From Tabrizicola sp. (GTDB lineage: Bacteria; Pseudomonadota; Alphaproteobacteria; Rhodobacterales; Rhodobacteraceae), in the NCBI RefSeq assembly GCF_016792905.1, contig NZ_JAEULP010000083.1, forward strand, positions 1 to 40,398: a stretch of DNA of 40,398 bases, in the 5' to 3' direction. The position numbers and the translations under genes were made by a program. Below, piece after piece: positions 7,801 to 15,214 of the stretch. Within the stretch, counting starts at the first letter, position 1, and the number at the start of each line of letters is the position of its first letter. Under the pieces are notes generated by a model that did no database searches, was not told the DNA's origin, and was given only the letters and a program-made list of their open reading frames with translations.

Positions 7801-9080
7801 TGCAGACGAATTTCACCCCCGAACAGCTGGCCGACCCCGGTATCGCCCGGGCGAACCAGATCCTGCGCTCCTGTGTGCATTGCGGCTTTTGCACCGCCAC
7901 CTGCCCGACCTATCAGGTGCTGGGCGACGAGTTGGACAGCCCCCGGGGCCGCATCTACCTGATCAAGGACATGCTGGAGGCGGGGCGCCCGGCGGACGAG
8001 AAGACGGTGAAGCACCTCGACCGCTGCCTGTCCTGCCTTGCCTGCATGACCACCTGCCCGTCGGGCGTGCATTACATGCACCTGATCGACCACGCCCGAG
8101 CGCATGTCGAGAAGACCTACAGGCGGCCGCTGGTCGACCGGCTCCTGCGGGCGGTGCTGGCGCGGGTGATCCCCTATCCGGGCCGCTTCCGGCTGGCGCT
8201 GCTGGGCGCAAAGGCGGCGCGGCCCTTCGCGCGGTTTCTGCCGGATGCGCGACTTCGCGCCATGCTGGCAATGGCGCCGAAGCATATTCCCCCGGTCAGT
8301 CGCAACGACGACCCGCAGGTCTTCGCCGCACAAGGGGAACGCCGCATGCGGGTGGCGCTCCTGACTGGTTGCGCGCAGAAGGCTCTGAACACCGACATCA
8401 ACGACGCCACCATCCGGCTCCTCCGGCGGCTGGGCTGCGAGGTGGTCGTGGCGAGAGGCCAGGGTTGCTGCGGGGCCTTGACGCATCACATGGGCAAGGA
8501 GGGCCTGGCCCATGCCAGCGCCGCCGCCAACATCCGGGCGTGGATGGCGGAACGCCGGGCCGGGGGGCTGGATGCGATTGTCATCAACACCTCGGGCTGC
8601 GGCACCACGGTCAAGGACTACGGCCACATGTTCCGCAATGAGCCATTGGCCGACGATGCTGCCACTGTGTCCGGGTTGGCGAAGGACATCAGCGAGGTGC
8701 TGGCAACGCTTGGCTTGCCGGAAGGTGCGCCGAAGGGCCTGCGGGTCGCCTACCACGCCGCCTGTTCCCTGCAGCACGGCCAGCAGATCAGGTCCGCGCC
8801 GAAGGACCTGCTGAAACGTGCGGGCTTCGACGTGGTGGAACCCGCCGACAGCCATCTCTGCTGCGGCTCGGCCGGGACGTATAACCTCTTGCAACCCGGG
8901 ATCAGCAGCGATCTCAAGCGCCGCAAGGTGGCGACCCTGGAGGCGAAGGCGCCGCAGGTGATCGCGGCAGGGAACATCGGCTGCATGATGCAGATCGGCA
9001 GCGGCACGGGCATTCCCGTCGTGCATACGGTCGAGCTTCTGGACTGGGCCACCGGCGGACCGAGGCCGCGGACGCTCTGA
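7800..9080 (+). CDS. glcF: Glycolate oxidase iron-sulfur subunit GlcF
   Basis: The 426-residue electron-transfer subunit. Two 4Fe-4S ferredoxin motifs lie near the N-terminus (CVHCGFCTATCP and CLSCLACMTTCP). Two cysteine-rich CCG domains follow, with GCCGALTHHMG and LCCGSAGTYNLL, as in heterodisulfide-reductase-like proteins. It takes electrons from the GlcD/GlcE flavins and delivers them to the membrane quinone pool. Its start overlaps the glcE stop. Its TGA at 9078-9080 abuts, with no gap, the reverse stop codon of the small lipoprotein gene on the other strand, so the two transcripts must overlap at their 3' ends. Confidence 0.95.
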   Translation: MQTNFTPEQLADPGIARANQILRSCVHCGFCTATCPTYQVLGDELDSPRGRIYLIKDMLEAGRPADEKTVKHLDRCLSCLACMTTCPSGVHYMHLIDHARAHVEKTYRRPLVDRLLRAVLARVIPYPGRFRLALLGAKAARPFARFLPDARLRAMLAMAPKHIPPVSRNDDPQVFAAQGERRMRVALLTGCAQKALNTDINDATIRLLRRLGCEVVVARGQGCCGALTHHMGKEGLAHASAAANIRAWMAERRAGGLDAIVINTSGCGTTVKDYGHMFRNEPLADDAATVSGLAKDISEVLATLGLPEGAPKGLRVAYHAACSLQHGQQIRSAPKDLLKRAGFDVVEPADSHLCCGSAGTYNLLQPGISSDLKRRKVATLEAKAPQVIAAGNIGCMMQIGSGTGIPVVHTVELLDWATGGPRPRTL

Positions 9081-9257
9081 TCAGTCGACCTGGCAGCCGG
9101 TGCCGCCGATCCCGTCGTCGTCGCCCGGCTGGCAGCGCTGGTCAGCCAGCGGCGCCGACACAGCCCCTTCGACCACGACTTCCGGCTCGAGTGCGACTTC
9201 GGCCTTTTGCGCGCAGGCGGCCAGGAGCAGCAGGGCAAAGAGGGCGATCGGGCGCAT
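9081..9257 (-). CDS. Small lipoprotein, 58 residues
   Basis: A short gene found by direct reading. The peptide begins MRPIALFALLLLAACAQK, a signal peptide with a lipobox (LAAC, Cys15). The mature part is about 44 residues: acidic and valine-rich (EVALEPEVVVEGAV), then a C-terminal segment with two cysteines (DQRCQPGDDDGIGGTGCQVD) that could form a disulfide. It is probably lipidated and periplasmic. Its ATG overlaps the stop of the upstream DUF6502 gene by one base (TGATG), implying coupled expression. I know no named family for it. The lipobox, coupling and exact fit of stop codons support it as real. Confidence 0.75.
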   Translation of the reverse strand: MRPIALFALLLLAACAQKAEVALEPEVVVEGAVSAPLADQRCQPGDDDGIGGTGCQVD

Positions 9258-10009
9258 CAGTCGTTGTCTCCGGTCCGGTAGAAGTAGCCGCCCGCACGGA
9301 ACCGCCGGGGGCCGGGCGTGGCGTTCTCTTCCTTCATCCGGGCGGCAGTCTGGCTGATCTCCTGGAAAAGCGCCATCTCGGCGGCGGCAAATCTTGCGGA
9401 AAGCTCGGCGACCTGCGCTTCGGTCAGGCCGGTGTAATGGACGGCGCGCTCGAAATGCGGCGGGTCGGCGCCCTGCACGTTTTCTGCGGCCGCCTGGGCG
9501 TGGTCGCCAAGGTTGCGGGAGAGATAGGCCAACTGGTCATCTGACCCGGCAAGCGGCTGGTAGGAGGGCTGGATCAGCCGTACCTCCTGTCCGTCATCGG
9601 AGAGCGCGACGGTTCCCGCCGCAAGCAGCGTGTCAAGCATCGTGCGGGGGTGCACATCGCGGCGGACGGTCTGGGCCAGCGCCTCGAAACTTGGCGCCGG
9701 GCCGGAGCGGGGCAGGGGCTGCCCCCCCAGGTCTGGCTCGGTCTGCCAGAGGGCCACCAGCCGGGCGAGGTGGTTCGGGCGGCGGTCCTTCACGTCCTGA
9801 TCCCTGAGCCGGACGACATCACGGCGCTGGAGGCCGGTCAGCACGGACACGCGGCTGTCGGTCGCCCGGTCGCCGGATTGGGCCCCGGCCTGCGCGATTG
9901 CGGCCTGGACGTAGTGGAGCTTCATCCGCTCCACAAGATCGGGGAAAGGCAGGCCGCGCGCGACCAGAAGCCGGGCGATCGGGGCGAAGAGGGCGTCGAA
10001 GATCTCCAT
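9257..10009 (-). CDS. DUF6502 family protein, possible DNA-binding regulator
   Basis: A 250-residue soluble protein matching DUF6502. The N-terminus (MEIFDALFAPIARLLVARGLPF, ERMKLHYVQAA) leads to a segment at about 48-70 (RATDSRVSVLTGLQRRDVVR) that reads like a helix-turn-helix: SRVSVLTGL turn QRRDVVRLRD. The rest is alpha-helical and charged. The start is uncertain: an ATG at 10027 adds six residues, but its start codon sits inside the operator-like site 10011-10027. With the start at 10009 the site lies directly ahead of the gene, which suits autoregulation. It is coupled to the small lipoprotein gene. Regulation of itself and the divergent VWA gene is inference. Confidence 0.72.
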   Translation of the reverse strand: MEIFDALFAPIARLLVARGLPFPDLVERMKLHYVQAAIAQAGAQSGDRATDSRVSVLTGLQRRDVVRLRDQDVKDRRPNHLARLVALWQTEPDLGGQPLPRSGPAPSFEALAQTVRRDVHPRTMLDTLLAAGTVALSDDGQEVRLIQPSYQPLAGSDDQLAYLSRNLGDHAQAAAENVQGADPPHFERAVHYTGLTEAQVAELSARFAAAEMALFQEISQTAARMKEENATPGPRRFRAGGYFYRTGDND

Positions 10010-10010
10010 C

Positions 10011-10027
10011 GTGTGTAATATGCACAT
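10011..10027. promoter_or_regulatory. Operator-like site 1 (imperfect 17-bp palindrome)
   Basis: GTGTGTAATATGCACAT matches the perfect palindrome at 10057-10073 in 14 of 17 positions. It lies immediately before the preferred DUF6502 start (10009). The centre-to-centre distance to site 2 is 46 bp. Confidence 0.5.
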
Positions 10028-10032
10028 TTCCT

Positions 10033-10061
10033 TTGACAGGTCCAGCCCGACGGAATATGTG
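10033..10061 (+). promoter_or_regulatory. Putative promoter of the VWA lipoprotein gene
   Basis: TTGACA, a perfect -35 hexamer, is at 10033-10038. After 17 bp comes TATGTG at 10056-10061, a weak -10 that overlaps operator-like site 2. A regulator bound to site 2 would cover the -10 region. Prediction only. Confidence 0.45.
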
Positions 10062-10073
10062 TAATTTACACAT
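10057..10073. promoter_or_regulatory. Operator-like site 2 (perfect 17-bp palindrome)
   Basis: ATGTGTAA-T-TTACACAT has 8-bp arms around one central base. It lies between the divergent DUF6502 and VWA genes, 18 bp before the VWA start codon, and overlaps the putative -10 box. A related imperfect copy is at 10011-10027. The size and symmetry suit a dimeric helix-turn-helix regulator. Confidence 0.6.
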
Positions 10074-10091
10074 TTGATATGGAGCCGCCCA

Positions 10092-11396
10092 ATGCGCCTT
10101 TCCCATGCCTTTCGCCCCCTTGGCTACGTCTCTGCCCTGGCCCTGCTTGCGGGCTGCATGTCCGTGCGCGAGGAGGCGGTCGTCGCGGCCCCGGAACCCG
10201 CGCCCGAGGTCTCTGGCGTATATGGCGGAGACGTCATCGTCGCCGAACCGGCCTATGAAGCCGAAGTGGTCGCGGAATCGCCCCCATCGGGCTCTTACGC
10301 CGGGATTGCGCGGCGGGGTGTGGTCACGGCGGGGGATATCGACGATTTGCTGAACCTTGCGGCCTTCACCCGTTATGTGAAGCGCGCGGGGGGCAGTCTG
10401 GGCCTGCCGCAACTGGGCCTGGGTGCCCCGGTATTGGTGCGGCTGACCGGCCCCGATGGCAGCGCGGCCCCCGGTGCGCGGTATACCTTGCGCAAGCCCG
10501 GCGCGGCGGAGCCGTTCCATGAGGGTTATGCCGGGCCGGAGGGGCGCATCGCCGATTTCCCGCAGGTCCTGGGAGCGGGCAATCCCGGCGCGGTGGAGGT
10601 GCGGGTCTTTGGCGCGGACGGACAGGAGATTGCGCGGGAGACGGTGAGAACCGGCAAGACTGCGACGGTTCGCCTGCCCGAGGCTGCCGGTTGGCAGCCG
10701 GATTTCCTGGACCTTGTGCTGGTGGTCGACACCACCGGGTCGATGGGTGACGAGATCGCCTTCCTGCAGAAGGAGCTGATTGGCATCACCCGTGCGGCGG
10801 CGCGGAAGGCTCCGGGGGTTTCGATCCGTTACGGGCTGGTGGCCTATCGCGACCGGGGCGACGAATATGTGGTCAAGAACTACGGCTTCACCGCGAATGG
10901 GGGGCAGATGGCGGGCTGGCTTCGGGGCCTGTCGGCAGGTGGCGGGGGCGACTACCCGGAAGCGGCGGCGGCGGCGCTGAAGGCCGGGGTCGGGCTGAAC
11001 TGGCGCGCGGGCAAGGGCGAGCGGCTGATCCTGCAGGTCGCCGATGCCCCGCCGCATGATGGCGACGCGGGCAGCTACCTGCGCACCGCGAAGGCGGCGG
11101 CCGACAGGGGAGTGCAGATATTCACCCTCGGCGCTTCGGGCGTCGGTGACGAGGCGGAATACCTGATGCGGCAGGCCTCGGTCGCGACGGGCGGGCGCTA
11201 TCTGTTCCTGACCGACGACAGCGGCGTGGGCCTGGCCCACGCCGAACCGACGGTGCCCTGCTATCAGGTGACAAGGCTGTCGCGGCTCCTGACCCGGGTG
11301 CTGATGACGGAACTGTCCGGGCGGCGCCAGGAGGCGGGTGGAGGCGAGGTGCTGCGCGAAGTGGGCGGCTATGATGCCGGGGTCTGCCGGTCCTGA
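10092..11396 (+). CDS. VWA-domain lipoprotein
   Basis: A 434-residue exported protein. The signal peptide ends in the lipobox LAGC (Cys22). Residues 30-70 are a Pro/Glu/Val-rich linker; about 108-195 may be a beta domain (LVRLTGPDGSAAPGARYTL). A von Willebrand A domain starts at about 206 with the metal site DTTGSMGDE (Asp213, Ser217). It continues through LVAYRDRGDEYVVKNYGF, GGGGDYPEAAAAALKAGV and LILQVADAPPHDG, which resemble Hint/TonB-type VWA proteins of unknown role. Start: GGAG lies 8 nt before the ATG at 10092; a TTG at 10074 is in frame but overlaps the promoter. It diverges from DUF6502. Confidence 0.82.
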   Translation: MRLSHAFRPLGYVSALALLAGCMSVREEAVVAAPEPAPEVSGVYGGDVIVAEPAYEAEVVAESPPSGSYAGIARRGVVTAGDIDDLLNLAAFTRYVKRAGGSLGLPQLGLGAPVLVRLTGPDGSAAPGARYTLRKPGAAEPFHEGYAGPEGRIADFPQVLGAGNPGAVEVRVFGADGQEIARETVRTGKTATVRLPEAAGWQPDFLDLVLVVDTTGSMGDEIAFLQKELIGITRAAARKAPGVSIRYGLVAYRDRGDEYVVKNYGFTANGGQMAGWLRGLSAGGGGDYPEAAAAALKAGVGLNWRAGKGERLILQVADAPPHDGDAGSYLRTAKAAADRGVQIFTLGASGVGDEAEYLMRQASVATGGRYLFLTDDSGVGLAHAEPTVPCYQVTRLSRLLTRVLMTELSGRRQEAGGGEVLREVGGYDAGVCRS

Positions 11397-11543
11397 GATC
11401 GGCAATGACCTCCAAGGGCCGGACCGGCGTTGCCGAAATGCCCGGGCGTGCCGCAGCTTGCGCGCGACCGCCTTGCGCGACCGGCCCCAAATCCGCCAAA
11501 GTCGCCGGGTAAGCCTGAAGGCCGCGCTGGGAGGGGAGGTTCC

Positions 11544-12353
11544 ATGCGTTACCTGTTCCCTGGTCTTCTGGCGGTGGTGCTGGTCGTTTCCGGTCCGGCC
11601 CACCCGCAAGACGCCGACATGGTCAAGCTGGAGACGGCGGACGATTCGCGCGGCTGGGATGCGGTGGGCAAGCTGATCCTCGGCAAGCGCGGCTTCTGCA
11701 CCGGTGCGCTCATCGGGCCGCAGCTGGTGCTGACCGCGGCGCATTGCCTGTATGACAAGACCACCGGCGTGCAGCTCCGCCCCGAGGAGATCGAGTTCCA
11801 GGCCGGTTTCCGCAATGGCCGCGCCGTGGCCTACCGCCGGGTCAGCCGCGCCGTCGCGCATCCGGACTACCGCTTCAGCGCCGGGGACAAGCTGGACCGC
11901 GTGACCGACGACCTGGCGCTTCTCGAACTCAGCCAGCCGATCCGGCTGCCGTCGCTTGCGCCGTTCGAGACCGGCGCCGCCCCGGTCGAGGGCGATCCGG
12001 TCGGCGTCGTTTCCTATGCCCAGTACCGCGAAGAGGCGCCCTCGATCCAGGAGGGCTGCGAAGTGCTGGCGGGTGAACGCACCGCGCTGATCCTGACCTG
12101 CAGCGTCGATTTCGGCTCTTCCGGCGCGCCGGTCTTCACCATCCGCGACGGGGTGGCGAAGGTGGTGTCCGTGATCTCGGCCAAGGCCGAGGTCGATGGC
12201 CGCAAGGTCGCGCTCGCGGTGCCGCTGGCCGAACCGATGGCCGCCTTGCGCAGCGCGCTGGAAGACAGCAAGGCCGGGTCTTTCGGCGGGTCCAAATCGG
12301 TCAGCGTCCTGTCCGGTGGCAATGGCGCCGGGGCAAAGTTCGTCAAGCCATGA
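11544..12353 (+). CDS. Trypsin-like serine protease, exported (copy 1)
   Basis: A 269-residue protein with a signal peptide (MRYLFPGLLAVVLVVSGPAHPQ) and a chymotrypsin-fold protease domain. The catalytic triad is visible: His67 in LVLTAAHCLYD, Asp123 in VTDDLALLEL, Ser193 in DFGSSGAPVF (GxSGxP). Cys52 and Cys68 could form the usual His-loop disulfide. The C-terminus ends with GGNGAGAKFVKP, a Gly-rich stretch then a short conserved end, which the next gene's product also has (GTGTGARFVSP). GAGGGGAGG precedes the ATG at 11544. Substrate unknown. It is coupled to copy 2 and lies after the VWA lipoprotein gene. Confidence 0.85.
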   Translation: MRYLFPGLLAVVLVVSGPAHPQDADMVKLETADDSRGWDAVGKLILGKRGFCTGALIGPQLVLTAAHCLYDKTTGVQLRPEEIEFQAGFRNGRAVAYRRVSRAVAHPDYRFSAGDKLDRVTDDLALLELSQPIRLPSLAPFETGAAPVEGDPVGVVSYAQYREEAPSIQEGCEVLAGERTALILTCSVDFGSSGAPVFTIRDGVAKVVSVISAKAEVDGRKVALAVPLAEPMAALRSALEDSKAGSFGGSKSVSVLSGGNGAGAKFVKP

Positions 12354-13219
12354 AGGCGCTGCTGGCCTCGGTGATCCTTGTGGCAGGCGCGGCGGGCGCC
12401 GAGCCGAACTCGGGCCTTGACGAGTTGACCACGCGCGAGGACCTGCGCGGGTTCGAACCCGTGGGCCGGGTGGATGTCGAGAACGGCGGCTTCTGCACCG
12501 GCACGCTGATCGCCGACGACCTTGTGCTGACGGCGGCGCATTGCGTCCTGAAACCGGACGGCACCCCGGTAGATGCCGCGCGGATCACCTTCCGGGCCGG
12601 GTTTTCGCATGGCATCTCGCTGGCCGAGGTGCCGGTGGCCCGCACCATCGCCGACCCCGCCTATCGGAACGCCAGTCCCGCGCCGGTCGAGATGATCGAA
12701 CGCGACGTGGCGCTCTTGCAGCTTGCAAGTCCGATCCCAAGCTCGGTCATCTCGCCCTTTGCCGTGGCCCGCCCCGGAACCGGAGACGAGGTCAGCGTGG
12801 TCTCCTATGCCGAGGGGAGGGAAGAGGCGCTGTCCTGGCAGCGGGTCTGCAAGGTCATGGGCCGTGAGGATCGGTTGATCGCCTTCGATTGCGACGTGAC
12901 GTTCGGTTCGTCCGGCGCTCCGGTGCTGGACCGGTCGGGCTATCGGGCGAAGATCGTCTCGATCATCTCGGCGGGGGGCGAGATGGACGGCAAGGCGATT
13001 GCCTTCGGAATGGAACTGCCCGACCGCGTGGACGAGCTGAAAGCCGCGCTCGGCGAGGGCCAATCGCTCAGCCCCGGCAAGCCGGGTGCGAAGGGTCCGC
13101 CCGGGATTGCGTCGTCGGGGATGCCGGGCAAGCCTGCCAGGCGCATCGTGCTGCAGGGCGACAGCGGCACATCAGCCGTCACCGGCACCGGTACCGGAGC
13201 GCGCTTCGTCTCGCCCTGA
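12350..13219 (+). CDS. Trypsin-like serine protease, exported (copy 2)
   Basis: A 289-residue paralogue of the upstream protease, overlapping it by ATGA (4 bases). The signal peptide is MKALLASVILVAGAAGA. Triad: His64 (LVLTAAHCV), Asp119 (ERDVALLQL), Ser188 (TFGSSGAPVL). Many segments match copy 1 (GGFCTGTLI, VVSYAEGREEA), showing a tandem duplication. It differs by a C-terminal insertion at about 241-265 with four Gly-X-Y triplets (GKPGAKGPPGIA), a short collagen-like stretch, before the shared Gly-rich tail GTGTGARFVSP. Both are probably periplasmic or secreted. Confidence 0.85.
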   Translation: MKALLASVILVAGAAGAEPNSGLDELTTREDLRGFEPVGRVDVENGGFCTGTLIADDLVLTAAHCVLKPDGTPVDAARITFRAGFSHGISLAEVPVARTIADPAYRNASPAPVEMIERDVALLQLASPIPSSVISPFAVARPGTGDEVSVVSYAEGREEALSWQRVCKVMGREDRLIAFDCDVTFGSSGAPVLDRSGYRAKIVSIISAGGEMDGKAIAFGMELPDRVDELKAALGEGQSLSPGKPGAKGPPGIASSGMPGKPARRIVLQGDSGTSAVTGTGTGARFVSP

Positions 13220-13225
13220 CCGGCC

Positions 13226-13254
13226 CTTGAAAGCGCAAAATCCGTTTCCTACCT
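13226..13254 (+). promoter_or_regulatory. Putative RpoH (heat-shock) promoter of hsp20
   Basis: CTTGAAA at 13226-13232 matches the RpoH -35 element. CCTACCT at 13248-13254, after 15 bp, loosely resembles the C-rich heat-shock -10. The location ahead of a small heat-shock gene makes this plausible. It is unverified. Confidence 0.4.
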
Positions 13255-13292
13255 GACAGTCATCCGGGTGCCATGACGGGCCCGGTGAACCC

Positions 13293-13316
13293 GCCTTGCC
13301 CCCGAAAAGGGAAGGC
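13293..13316 (+). promoter_or_regulatory. Leader hairpin upstream of hsp20
   Basis: GCCTT-G-CCC pairs with GGG-AAGGC across a short CCGAAAA loop, with one bulged G. It lies in the predicted 5' leader, 17 bp before the AGGAGG ribosome site. It could be part of a temperature-sensing leader, but the ribosome site itself is not clearly paired. Confidence 0.3.
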
Positions 13317-13344
13317 CCCTGACATCGCTTCCAGGAGGATGACC

Positions 13345-13815
13345 ATGCGCAATCTTGATTTCGCGCCGCTTTACCGTGCCACCGTCGGCTTCGACCGCAT
13401 CGCCGACCTGATGGACCGGGTGCTGACCAGTGACGGGACCCAGCCCACCTATCCGCCCTACAACATCGAAAAGACCGCCGAGGATGCCTATCGCATCTCG
13501 ATCGCCGTTGCCGGGTTCACCCCGGAGGAACTGGGCGTCGAAGTCCGGGACGGCAGCCTTCTCGTGACCGCCCGCAAGGCCCAGGACGAAACCGAACGCA
13601 GCTACCTGCACCGCGGCATCGCCACCCGCGCCTTCGAGCGCCGCTTTGCGCTCGCCGACCATGTCCGCGTCGCGGGTGCGGTGCATGAGCACGGGATGCT
13701 GCACATCGACCTCGTCCGCGAAGTGCCCGAGGCGATGAAGCCCCGCCGGATCGAGATTGCGCACGCCAATGGCGCGACCCCGGTGCTGGAGGCGAAGGCC
13801 GAGACCGTCAACTGA
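13345..13815 (+). CDS. Small heat-shock protein, Hsp20/IbpA family
   Basis: A 156-residue cytoplasmic chaperone that binds unfolding proteins. An alpha-crystallin domain spans about 37-130 (PPYNIEKTAEDAYRISIAVAGF, LLVTARK). ERSYLHRGIATRAFERRFALADHV is the IbpA-type hallmark, and GMLHIDLVREVPE ends the domain. The start at 13345 is preferred: AGGAGG lies 6 nt upstream. An ATG two codons earlier is too close to that site. Neighbours are unrelated. A strong GAAA-loop terminator follows. The promoter looks RpoH-like. Confidence 0.93.
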   Translation: MRNLDFAPLYRATVGFDRIADLMDRVLTSDGTQPTYPPYNIEKTAEDAYRISIAVAGFTPEELGVEVRDGSLLVTARKAQDETERSYLHRGIATRAFERRFALADHVRVAGAVHEHGMLHIDLVREVPEAMKPRRIEIAHANGATPVLEAKAETVN

Positions 13816-13861
13816 GGCGAAGGCCGAGATCGGCAACCGGGCCCCTGGGGTTCGGAAATCG

Positions 13862-13895
13862 GGGGCGCACCGGGAAACCGGCGCGCCCCTTTCTC
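13862..13895 (+). terminator. Rho-independent terminator of hsp20
   Basis: GGGGCGC-A-CCGG, a GAAA tetraloop and CCGG-C-GCGCCCC form a long GC stem with one mismatch, followed by TTTCTC. It lies 46 bp after the hsp20 stop and 21 bp before the convergent anti-sigma gene's stop. Confidence 0.8.
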
Positions 13896-13916
13896 ACGAC
13901 TGCCGGGTCGCTGGGG

Positions 13917-14681
13917 TCAAGCCTCGGTCAGGTCGTGATAGGCGGCAATCGCCAGCCGTCGCAGCGTGTCGCGCGGCAGATCGCCGACCAGCGCGCAGCC
14001 CAGGTTGCCCTCGATCCACCAGAACGCCTGCCGCCCCGGCTCCTCGGCAAAGGCAAGGTCGCTTTCCCGCCCCTCGCTGCGCGACAGATACAGCGCCAGC
14101 CTGCGCCCCAGGTCATCCTCGTACATCAGGAGTGCCGCGGGCGAGGTCGCGCCCGGCAGAAGCCTGCCGCCGATCAGCCGGAAGCCCCCTGTCGACAGGT
14201 CGGGCGGGTGGAACGGGGTGCCAAGGCGCTTGGACAGCCATTGCACCAGATGCGCCTCGTCCTCGGCGCCGACCTCGACCGGATGCCGCGCCTCGACGGA
14301 ATAGGTGGCAAAGCTGGTCATCGCCGCCTGGGCAAGGGTCGGGCTGGCCGGGGATTGGGTGAAGCGCGCGCCGCCCCATCCGGCGGCGAAGCCGAAGGCC
14401 AGCAGCGCCACCCCGGCGGCGATGCGCCACATGGGCAGCGCGGGGCGGCGGGGCGCATGGCGTGCCCCGGTGATCATCTTCCGCAGGCGGTCGGGGATCG
14501 GTTCCTCGGCAACCGGGGCGTACAGCGCGCGGATCGCCGCATCCTGCCGGTCCCAGTCGGCGATGAGCGCGGCCAGCCCCGCATCGGTTTCGGCCATGGC
14601 GCGCAGCCGGGCCTGATCGGCCTCTGACCCGTGGCGCAGGCGCAGCGCCTCTTCCTGATCGAACGACGGGGAACCGGACAT
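13917..14681 (-). CDS. Membrane anti-sigma factor
   Basis: A 254-residue protein with one membrane span at about 84-104 (MWRIAAGVALLAFGFAAGWGG). About 80 cytoplasmic N-terminal residues contain the anti-sigma signature region (RLRAMAETDAGLAALIADWDRQDAAIRALYAPV, EEPIPDRLRKMI). The C-terminal 150 residues are predicted periplasmic. No zinc HxxxCxxC motif is present, so it is of the non-zinc class. The ATG overlaps the sigma gene's stop (TGATG), the classic coupling of an ECF sigma and its inhibitor. Annotation as anti-sigma rests on this pairing and topology. Confidence 0.8.
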   Translation of the reverse strand: MSGSPSFDQEEALRLRHGSEADQARLRAMAETDAGLAALIADWDRQDAAIRALYAPVAEEPIPDRLRKMITGARHAPRRPALPMWRIAAGVALLAFGFAAGWGGARFTQSPASPTLAQAAMTSFATYSVEARHPVEVGAEDEAHLVQWLSKRLGTPFHPPDLSTGGFRLIGGRLLPGATSPAALLMYEDDLGRRLALYLSRSEGRESDLAFAEEPGRQAFWWIEGNLGCALVGDLPRDTLRRLAIAAYHDLTEA

Positions 14682-15193
14682 CACTCGCCTGCCTTTCCGG
14701 GACGGTGGGGCACCGCCTCGCGCCCCGTCATCTGTCTCAATGCCGCCCGCCCCCGCGCCAGCCGCGAGGCGAGCGTGCCCTCGGCACAGCCCAGCACGCT
14801 TGCGGCTTCGGCAAGGCTCATCCCCTCCAGCGCCACCAGGAGCAGGGCGGCGCGCTGGTCCTCGGGCAGGCGGCCCATCGCGGCGTGAACCTCGGCCAGC
14901 GCCAGCCGCCCCTCGGCGGCGCGGGTGGCCGACAGGTCGGCCGGGTCCGGGACCAGCGTCAGCACTATCGTTTCAGGGCGCTTCCGCCGCAGCCCGTCGC
15001 GAAAGCGGTTCATCAGGATGCGGGCCAGCCAGGCGCGCAACGGGCCATCACCGCGCCATTGCGCCTGCCGGGCCAATGCGGCTTCAAGCGTGTCCTGGAC
15101 CAGATCATCCGCCACCTCGCGGTCACGCGTCAGCGCCCGGGCATAGGCCCGAAGGCCCGGGATGGCGGCCTCGATCTGGTCCAGGAACGGCAT
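14681..15193 (-). CDS. ECF-type RNA polymerase sigma factor
   Basis: A 170-residue sigma-70 family protein with only regions 2 and 4. Region 2 reads LRAYARALTRDREVADDLVQDTLEAALAR and WLARILMNRFRDGLRRKR. Region 4 is LPEDQRAALLLVALEGMSLAEAASVLGCAEGTLASRLARGRAALR, with a helix-turn-helix that binds -35 DNA. Directly downstream is its membrane anti-sigma gene. Upstream by 21 bp is a COG4315-type periplasmic protein gene, so the three probably form an autoregulated unit. The inducing stress is not evident. Confidence 0.92.
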   Translation of the reverse strand: MPFLDQIEAAIPGLRAYARALTRDREVADDLVQDTLEAALARQAQWRGDGPLRAWLARILMNRFRDGLRRKRPETIVLTLVPDPADLSATRAAEGRLALAEVHAAMGRLPEDQRAALLLVALEGMSLAEAASVLGCAEGTLASRLARGRAALRQMTGREAVPHRPGKAGE

Positions 15194-15214
15194 TGCTGGT
15201 CTGGGTCCTTGGCC

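Noticed and set aside
10074-10091. TTG start that would lengthen the VWA lipoprotein by six residues
   Set aside because: The ATG at 10092 has GGAG at correct spacing and begins a normal lipoprotein signal peptide.
9819-11861. 680-codon minus-strand frame over the VWA lipoprotein gene
   Set aside because: It overlaps DUF6502, the divergent promoter and the VWA gene in shadow frame; no recognisable domain.
13320-13345. Classic ROSE-type RNA thermometer at the hsp20 ribosome site
   Set aside because: The short CTTCC-like stretch is too close to AGGAGG to pair with a possible loop, and the UYGCU signature is not exact. Kept only as a weak finding.
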